54,070 bases of DNA from JACNKJ01 sp964440095 (lineage in GTDB: Bacteria > Krumholzibacteriota > Krumholzibacteriia > JACNKJ01), in NCBI GenBank assembly GCA_964440095.1, contig CAYTPZ010000011.1, positions 1-54,070 of the forward strand, read 5' to 3'. The notes beneath the pieces are model-generated. The model saw nothing but the letters and a program-made list of their open reading frames with translations. It was not told the origin of the DNA and ran no database searches. Below are positions 48,563 through 54,070 of this stretch, piece after piece; within the stretch, counting starts at the first letter, position 1; every line of letters begins with the position of its first letter. A program made the translations under genes and the position numbers.

Positions 48563-49502
48563 GGACGAACTCTTTGTCATCACCCTCGGCGGCAATGCGG
48601 TCCTGCCGATGGGCCAGAGCGGTAGCATCGACGAGCAGTTCAATCTGACTCGAGCCACCATGGCCCATGTGGCCAACCTGGCCAAGACGGGCCTGCGCAT
48701 GGTGCTCAGTCACGGCAATGGTCCCATCGTGGGAAACATCGTCATCCGCAACGAGTGCGCCAGTCACCTGGTGACGCCCATGCCGCTGTTTATCTGCGGG
48801 GCCGACAGCCAGGGCGGCATCGGTTTTATGATCCAGAACGCACTGCGCAACGAACTTTATATTTCGGGTTCGCCGCAGCCGGTGGCATCCATCGTGACTC
48901 AGGTTGAGGTGGATCCCAGTGATCCCGCCTTCGAAAATCCCAGCAAGCCCATCGGGCCCTTCTATCGCGAGGATGAAGCTCGCATCATGGAAAAGCAGAA
49001 GGGCTGGGTCATGAAGGAAGACGCCGGGCGAGGATGGCGGCGCGTGGTGGCCAGCCCCGAACCCAAGCGTATTGTGGAGTGGGAGGCCATCAAACAGCTC
49101 ATGGAGGGCGGCATTCTGACAATCTGCGCCGGCGGCGGCGGCATTCCCGTGCGTATGAGCAAGGAGGGATTGCTCAAAGGCGTCGACGCGGTCATCGATA
49201 AAGATCTGGCCGCGGTGCTCTTGGCTCAATCCCTGGGCGCTACGGGTTTGGTTTTCATTACCGCCGTACACAATGTTGCCGTAGGATACGGAACACCCAA
49301 GCAGCGCGACCTCGAGCGCGTGAGCTTGGAAGAGATCAAAGCATATCATGCGGCCGGGGAATTTCCCGAAGGCAGCATGGGACCCAAGATGGAAGCGGCC
49401 ATTCGCTTCCTGGAAGGCGGCGGCAAAGAAGCCATCGTCTGCGCTCCCGAAGCCTTGGACGATGCCGTAAACGGCAAAGCCGGCACTCGCATTCACGCAT
49501 AG
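48543..49502 (+). CDS. arcC: Carbamate kinase
   Basis: A 319-residue amino-acid-kinase-fold enzyme. It makes ATP from carbamoyl phosphate and ADP. Motifs are intact: ITLGGNAVLP, LSHGNGPIVGN, ADSQGGIGFMIQ, ICAGGGGIPV and DKDLAAVLLA. The ATG at 48543, with GGAGAAG upstream, starts the canonical N-terminus and lies within the end of the preceding gene. It sits seven bases before the BMP lipoprotein gene, so carbamoyl-phosphate energetics and nucleoside uptake share a transcript. Confidence 0.92.
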   Translation: MTRQFSEDELFVITLGGNAVLPMGQSGSIDEQFNLTRATMAHVANLAKTGLRMVLSHGNGPIVGNIVIRNECASHLVTPMPLFICGADSQGGIGFMIQNALRNELYISGSPQPVASIVTQVEVDPSDPAFENPSKPIGPFYREDEARIMEKQKGWVMKEDAGRGWRRVVASPEPKRIVEWEAIKQLMEGGILTICAGGGGIPVRMSKEGLLKGVDAVIDKDLAAVLLAQSLGATGLVFITAVHNVAVGYGTPKQRDLERVSLEEIKAYHAAGEFPEGSMGPKMEAAIRFLEGGGKEAIVCAPEALDDAVNGKAGTRIHA

Positions 49503-49509
49503 GAGAAAC

Positions 49510-50508
49510 ATGTCACGCCGATTTCTCATCGCATTGATACTGCCTCTGCTCCTGATTTCGGCCTGCTCCGAGGGGGAAAAGAAGAAGGTGGACAGCGATG
49601 TCCTCCAGATCGGCATGGTCTTCGACATCGGCGGCAAGGGCGATCGGTCCTTCAATGACTCGGCCTATCGGGGACTCCTCAAAGCCAAGGAAGATTTCGG
49701 CGTGAGCGTGGTGGAGTTCGAGCCGGGTCAGGATTCCGACCGCGAACAAGGCCTGCGCAAACTTGCATCCCGAGGCTTCGATCTGGTCATCGGCGTGGGA
49801 TTTCTCTTCACCGAATCCATCCGTGCGGTGGGGGTGGATTATCCTGAAGTGCATTTCGCTCTGGTGGATGGTCATGTGGACGGCCTCTCCAACGTAGCCA
49901 GCCTTCTTTTTCGTGAGGAAGAAGGATCATTCCTGGTGGGGGCCTTGGCGGCGCTGCAAAGTGAGAGTGGTGTCATCGCGTTTGTGGGCGGCATGGAAGT
50001 AGCGCTCATTCGCAAGTTCGAGGCGGGTTACCGGGCGGGCGCACAGGCCGTGAGGCCTGACGTGAAGGTTCTGGTGAACTATGCCGGCGTGACGCCTTCG
50101 TCCTTTGCCGATCCGGTCAAGGGCAAGGAACTGACCCTGTCTCAGATCGGTCGCGGCGCCGACGTGATCTTCCACGCCTCGGGAACCACCGGAAATGGAG
50201 TGATCGAAGCGGCGCGGGAAAAAGGCGTTTACGCCATTGGAGTCGACTCGAATCAGAATCACATGGCTCCGGGGACCATGCTCACCAGCATGGTCAAGGA
50301 CGTGGACAAGGCGGTCTACGAAACCATCAAGGGTCTCGTGGAGAAGCGATTCTCGGGTGGAATCCATGAGTTCGGACTCAAAGAGGGCGGGCTGTCCTAC
50401 AGTATGGACGAGTACAACGAAGCTCTGATCCCAAGCGGCATGATCGCCATTGTCGACTCCCTGGCCCGCGAGATCATCGCCGGCCGCATTCAGGTGCCCA
50501 AGGAGTAG
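49510..50508 (+). CDS. BMP-family nucleoside-binding lipoprotein
   Basis: A 332-residue periplasmic binding protein. Residues 1-19 are a lipoprotein signal with lipobox LISAC. The mature part has VFDIGGKGDRSFNDSAY (the BMP/Med signature), ALVDGHVDG, SFLVGALAAL and IGVDSNQNHMAPGTMLTSMVKDVD (in part). BMP proteins bind purine nucleosides or related ligands for ABC import. AGGAGAA precedes the ATG. Processing would need the Lgt and LspA encoded in this window. Confidence 0.93.
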   Translation: MSRRFLIALILPLLLISACSEGEKKKVDSDVLQIGMVFDIGGKGDRSFNDSAYRGLLKAKEDFGVSVVEFEPGQDSDREQGLRKLASRGFDLVIGVGFLFTESIRAVGVDYPEVHFALVDGHVDGLSNVASLLFREEEGSFLVGALAALQSESGVIAFVGGMEVALIRKFEAGYRAGAQAVRPDVKVLVNYAGVTPSSFADPVKGKELTLSQIGRGADVIFHASGTTGNGVIEAAREKGVYAIGVDSNQNHMAPGTMLTSMVKDVDKAVYETIKGLVEKRFSGGIHEFGLKEGGLSYSMDEYNEALIPSGMIAIVDSLAREIIAGRIQVPKE

Positions 50509-50509
50509 C

Positions 50510-52027
50510 GTGAAGGTCCGGCTTTCGGGGCTGAGCAAGAGCTTCCCCGGTGTTCGGGCGGTGGACGACGTATCCCTGGAATACGAACCCGGCAAGCTCT
50601 ACGCCCTGGTGGGCGAGAACGGCGCCGGCAAGAGTACGCTCATGAAGCTGCTCTACGGCATGCTGCCTCCCGACGCGGGCAGCATTTCCATCGACAACGC
50701 TCCCCTTCGCTTTAAGAGTCCACAGGATGCCATCGCCCGGCGCATAGGCATGGTGCACCAGCATTTCATGTTGGTGGATACCCTGTCCGCTGCAGAGAAT
50801 GTGATCCTCGGCGCAGAGCCATTGAAGGGCGGCCTCATCGACCGCAAGGCGGCCCGCGATGCCGTGCAAGGTTACGCCGATCGCTTCCATCTTGATGTGG
50901 ATCCCGACGCGCCCATGGAATCCTTGTCCGTGGGCGAGGCGCAAAGGGTGGAAATCCTCAAGGTGCTCTACCGTGGCGCCGATTTTCTCATCTTCGATGA
51001 ACCCACCGGCGTACTCACGCCTCAGGAAAGCCGCTTCCTGTTTGAAATCCTTCACCGCTTTACCGCCGAGGGCAAGACCGTCGTGCTCATCACTCACAAG
51101 CTCGACGAAGTTCTTGAGCTGGCCGACGAGGTAGACGTCATGCGCCGCGGCCGCTATGTGGGTCGCGTGTCAGGATCTGAGGCCACAGCCGAAGGCCTGG
51201 CCCGCATGATGGTGGGGCGGGAAGTGCTCTTTCGCGTGGAAAAGGGTGAGTCCAAGCCCGGTGCGCCCATTCTGGAACTGGACAACATCAATTTGGCTCC
51301 GGCTTCGGGGCGTCGTGGGCTTGAGAATCTGAGCTTCGCCATTCGCGAGGGCGAGATCTTCGGCATCGCAGGTGTGGAAGGAAATGGCCAGCGAGAACTG
51401 GCCGGCATCGTCACAGGTCTGCTGCAGCCCGGCGGCGGCCGGTTGCTTTTCGGCGACGAGGCTTTGCAGAAACTCACGCCTCGTTCGGCGCGGGAAATGG
51501 GCATCGCCCATGTGCCGGAAGATCGGCAGAAGACGGGTCTCGTACTCGACATGGACCTGGGTGAAAATCTCATGTTGGGGCAGGAAGATGATGCGGACAT
51601 CGGGCGCGGCGGTCTGCTTTCACCGACGCGCATTCGCCGGCGGGCAAAGGAACGCATCGGCCATTTTGATCTGCGGGCTTCGGATGTGGGGCAGGCGGCT
51701 CGCGAGCTGTCCGGCGGCAATCAGCAGAAGCTTATTCTGGCCCGGGAACTGGCGCGGGAGCCTCGACTTCTGGTGGCCAGCCAGCCCACGCGCGGTGTGG
51801 ATGTGGGCGCCATCGAGGCCATTCATCGCATTCTCATTGAACGCCGGGATCTGGGTATGGCCGTGCTTCTCTTCAGTTCGGAGCTCACCGAGCTTTTGGC
51901 CCTCAGCGATCGTATCGGCGTGCTCTATCGCGGGCGCCTTACCGCGGTGCTTGAGGCCGAGGGCTGCGACGAGGAAGAGCTGGGCCTTTGGATCACCGGT
52001 GCGAAAGGCGGGATCGATGTTGTTTAA
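50510..52027 (+). CDS. Nucleoside ABC importer, two-domain ATPase
   Basis: A 505-residue protein with two ABC domains, as in BMP/sugar-type importers. First half: Walker A GENGAGKST (~36), signature LSVGEAQR, Walker B FLIFDEPTGVLT. Second half: degenerate Walker A EGNGQREL, intact signature LSGGNQQK, and Walker B LLVASQPTRGVD (Asp replaced), the usual asymmetry of this group. GTG at 50510 has AAGGAG straddling the upstream stop and is the real start. Confidence 0.93.
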   Translation: MKVRLSGLSKSFPGVRAVDDVSLEYEPGKLYALVGENGAGKSTLMKLLYGMLPPDAGSISIDNAPLRFKSPQDAIARRIGMVHQHFMLVDTLSAAENVILGAEPLKGGLIDRKAARDAVQGYADRFHLDVDPDAPMESLSVGEAQRVEILKVLYRGADFLIFDEPTGVLTPQESRFLFEILHRFTAEGKTVVLITHKLDEVLELADEVDVMRRGRYVGRVSGSEATAEGLARMMVGREVLFRVEKGESKPGAPILELDNINLAPASGRRGLENLSFAIREGEIFGIAGVEGNGQRELAGIVTGLLQPGGGRLLFGDEALQKLTPRSAREMGIAHVPEDRQKTGLVLDMDLGENLMLGQEDDADIGRGGLLSPTRIRRRAKERIGHFDLRASDVGQAARELSGGNQQKLILARELAREPRLLVASQPTRGVDVGAIEAIHRILIERRDLGMAVLLFSSELTELLALSDRIGVLYRGRLTAVLEAEGCDEEELGLWITGAKGGIDVV

Positions 52028-53111
52028 ACGCATCGCACTGGCCTTCTGGGAGACCCTCTGGCCGCCTCTATCTGCGCTTACGCTGACCTTCTTGGTGGGT
52101 GGGGGTATCATTGCGGCCATCGGCGAAAGCCCCATGGAAGTGTTCACTCTGCTTTTCCGTGAAGGTCTCAGCAGCTTCGACGGCTTCGCCCGCGTGCTCA
52201 ACGACGCCACGCCGCTCATGCTAACGGGACTCTCGGTGGCCTATGCCTTCCGAGCGGGATACTTCAACATCGGCGGAGAAGGGCAGCTTTACATGGGCGC
52301 CTTCGCGGCCATGCTGGTGGCCACGGCTTTGCCGGGCGCCCCGCGACTTTTGGCCATTCCCCTGGCCATCCTCGCGGCGGCCACAGGCGGCGCCGTATGG
52401 GGCGCCATCCCCGGATACCTGCGTGCGCGCTTCGGTGTACATGAGGTCATCAATACCATCATGATGAATTTCCTGGCGGTGGGCATCACGGGATATTTGA
52501 TGGTACATCATCTCAAGGAAAAGGGGCAGATGATTCCCCACACGCCCGAGATTCCCGAGGCCTACCAGTTCGACGGTTTCGGCCGTAGCACCTGGGGTCA
52601 AAATCTCGGCCTCGACTCGGCCAATCCTCTGGGTCCCTCACTCATTCTGGCCCTTGTGGCCGTGCTCGTGGTCTGGCTGATCTTCCGGCGCAGCGTCGAG
52701 GGTTATCGCCTGCGCGTACTGGGCCTGAGCCCCCAGGCGGCTCGTTACTCCGGCATTTCCACCGGATGGCTCACCGTGCGCGCCATGGCAGCCAGCGGTG
52801 CCCTTGCCGGTCTTGTGGGCGTGCACGAGGTGCTGCTTTATCGCCATCGCTTCTTGGACAATTTCTCCTCGGGTCTGGGTTTTCTCGGCATCGCCGTGGC
52901 CCTCATGGGACGCAATCATCCCCTGGGTGTCATGCTGGCGGCCCTGCTCTTTGGATTCCTGAACACCGGCGCTCTGGAGATCGACATCTTCACCGAGGTT
53001 CCCCGTGAGTTGGTGGTGGTCATGCAGGCCATGGTCATTCTCTTCGTGGTCTCGGCCAGCGAACTGGCCTCCCGCCGCGCCGCCCGTCGCCGAAAGGAGA
53101 AGGCCGCATGA
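52017..53111 (+). CDS. Nucleoside ABC importer permease 1
   Basis: A 364-residue polytopic membrane permease. Family blocks are AYAFRAGYFNIGGEGQLYMGAF (in part, ~75-95), IPGYLRARFGVHEVINTIMMN and RYSGISTGWLTVRAM, as in BMP-linked permeases. The ATG at 52017 overlaps the ATPase gene by 11 bases. A longer frame running back through the ATPase gene is spurious. It pairs with permease 2. Confidence 0.92.
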   Translation: MLFKRIALAFWETLWPPLSALTLTFLVGGGIIAAIGESPMEVFTLLFREGLSSFDGFARVLNDATPLMLTGLSVAYAFRAGYFNIGGEGQLYMGAFAAMLVATALPGAPRLLAIPLAILAAATGGAVWGAIPGYLRARFGVHEVINTIMMNFLAVGITGYLMVHHLKEKGQMIPHTPEIPEAYQFDGFGRSTWGQNLGLDSANPLGPSLILALVAVLVVWLIFRRSVEGYRLRVLGLSPQAARYSGISTGWLTVRAMAASGALAGLVGVHEVLLYRHRFLDNFSSGLGFLGIAVALMGRNHPLGVMLAALLFGFLNTGALEIDIFTEVPRELVVVMQAMVILFVVSASELASRRAARRRKEKAA

Positions 53112-53980
53112 TCGCACTGGCCCTGCTCCTGGGCACCCTTCGCACGGCCACGCCGCTGCTCCTTGCGGGACTCGGCGGCATGTTCTCCGAACGCGGGGGA
53201 GTGGTGAACATCGCCCTCGAAGGTATCTTGCTGGTGGGAGCCTTCGCCGCCGCCGCCGCCACGGCCTTCACGGGATCGGCCACCATCGGGCTCATGGCCG
53301 CCCTTTTCGCGGGCATGCTTCTGGCCCTGCTTCATGCCCTGGCCACGCTTTGGATCGGCGTGGATCAGATCGTCAGCGGCGTTGCCCTAAACCTGCTGGC
53401 TTTAGGACTCACCGAATTTCTCATGTGGGTCTTCTTCGGCAGCGGCAGCAATTCCCCGCGCCTTGAATTCGGAGGTCCCTCTGGATTCTGGGGACGCTTC
53501 TTCACCGAGCTTCCGCCGCTGACCCTCTTCGCCCTGGCGGCCGTACCGCTCAGCGCTCTGCTGCTGTTTCGCACGCGTTTTGGGCTGCGCCTGCGATCGG
53601 TGGGAGAGCATCCCGAGGCGGCGGCATCTTTGGGAATTTCCGTACTGCGCATGCGTCTCTGGGGTGTGTTGCTCAGCGGAGCCCTGGCCGGTTTGGGCGG
53701 CGCCTTTTTGAGCCTCAACGCCCACTACTTCGTGAAGAACATGAGCGCTGGGCGCGGATTCATCGCCCTGGCCGCTCTCATCTTCGGCAAGTGGAAGCCT
53801 TGGGGTCTGCTGGTGGCCACCCTGCTCTTCGGATTCGCCGAAGCCCTGCAGGGGCATTTGCATGTGCCTTGGCTGCCTGTACGATTTGTTCAGATGCTTC
53901 CCTACCTGCTCACCATGATCGCCTTGGTCGGTGTGATTGGTAAAAGCCGAGCGCCGGCGGCTCTGGGGAAGAAATTGTAG
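53108..53980 (+). CDS. Nucleoside ABC importer permease 2
   Basis: A 290-residue polytopic permease, the partner of permease 1. It has GLGGMFSERGGVVNIALEGIL (in part, ~20-38), HALATLWIGVDQIVSGVALNLLALG (in part), RSVGEHPEAAASLGISV and GRGFIALAALIFGKW, all diagnostic. ATGA overlap with permease 1. The stop is directly followed by a heptamer repeat; no terminator is seen. Confidence 0.92.
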   Translation: MIALALLLGTLRTATPLLLAGLGGMFSERGGVVNIALEGILLVGAFAAAAATAFTGSATIGLMAALFAGMLLALLHALATLWIGVDQIVSGVALNLLALGLTEFLMWVFFGSGSNSPRLEFGGPSGFWGRFFTELPPLTLFALAAVPLSALLLFRTRFGLRLRSVGEHPEAAASLGISVLRMRLWGVLLSGALAGLGGAFLSLNAHYFVKNMSAGRGFIALAALIFGKWKPWGLLVATLLFGFAEALQGHLHVPWLPVRFVQMLPYLLTMIALVGVIGKSRAPAALGKKL

Positions 53981-54070
53981 CCGCTAACCGCTAACCGCTA
54001 ACCGCCAGCCGCCAGCCGCTAACCGCTAGCCGCTAACCGCTAACCGCTAACCGCCAGCCGCTAACCGCTA
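53981..54070. repeat. Heptamer tandem repeat CCGCTAA/CCGCCAG, reaching the window end
   Basis: Twelve full 7-base units and a 6-base partial, in the order A A A C C A G A A A C A A, where A is CCGCTAA, C is CCGCCAG and G is CCGCTAG. It starts at the first base after a stop codon and runs off the window. The four bases CCGC are fixed; the last three vary among TAA, TAG and CAG. Confidence 0.95.

Noticed and set aside
53981..54070. CRISPR array
   Set aside because: The 7-base units are contiguous with no unique spacers, so this is a simple tandem repeat.

Overview
The window (about 57-58% G+C) looks like a chromosome fragment of an uncultured bacterium of the FCB superphylum, of the Krumholzibacteria/Eisenbacteria kind. 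The evidence is four large exported proteins ending in FlgD-like 'NPFNP' sorting domains, an isoleucyl-tRNA synthetase with the Bacteroidetes-style 'PTANGSPGVHH' signature instead of HIGH, a dockerin-like protein, and lipoprotein and cell-wall genes (lgt, lspA, mltG, murQ). The phylum is an inference. Gene content is mostly housekeeping, broken by lineage-specific secreted proteins. One 100-N scaffold gap lies at 42328-42427.

Layout. 1-5 kb (minus strand): a release-factor-like ribosome-rescue protein, an Asp-box (VPS10/BNR-like) surface protein and a HExxH metalloprotease. 5.1-9.1 kb (plus): a phosphate module of an exported CYTH-like protein, a Na/Pi cotransporter with an N-terminal extracytoplasmic domain, and Ppx/GppA. 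9.2-15.8 kb: a triple lamin-tail surface protein, a broken YceI remnant, FetAB, and two membrane glycosyltransferases. 15.8-21.9 kb (minus): a SUF operon (Rrf2 regulator, sufB, C, D, S, U and a SufT-like gene). 21.9-26.1 kb: a truncated VOC fragment ending in a heptamer repeat, histidine ammonia-lyase with an Ala-Cys-Gly MIO triad, lgt with an apparent CTG start, and citrate synthase. 26.2-28.7 kb (minus): a stand-alone rplC and an exported alpha/beta hydrolase. 28.8-38.9 kb (plus): tdk and a YggS protein, then a tightly overlapping operon of a PNP-like protein, ileS, lspA, rluD, STAS, RsbW-like kinase, ruvX and mltG, followed by larE, a small membrane protein and tRNA-Val(UAC).

39.0-42.2 kb is the most unusual stretch. 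A near-consensus promoter and a ~200-nt structured leader precede a dockerin-like secreted protein and three tandem paralogous small secreted proteins. All three paralogs end in the same C-terminal motif, SWS(S/A)VK(A/S)LF. I recognise no described family. 42.5-54.0 kb (plus): a gingipain-like C25 peptidase coupled to murQ. Then comes a carbamoyltransferase-fold protein that has lost its signature motifs, next to an intact carbamate kinase and a complete BMP-type nucleoside ABC importer. The window ends in a CCGCTAA-type heptamer tandem repeat, a relative of the one at 22.36 kb.

How the genes work together: ileS through mltG couples translation, lipoprotein maturation, partner-switch signalling and peptidoglycan synthesis. 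The SUF operon is a complete Fe-S assembly set with its own sensor. The 47.5-54 kb genes suggest nucleoside uptake coupled to carbamoyl-phosphate energetics.
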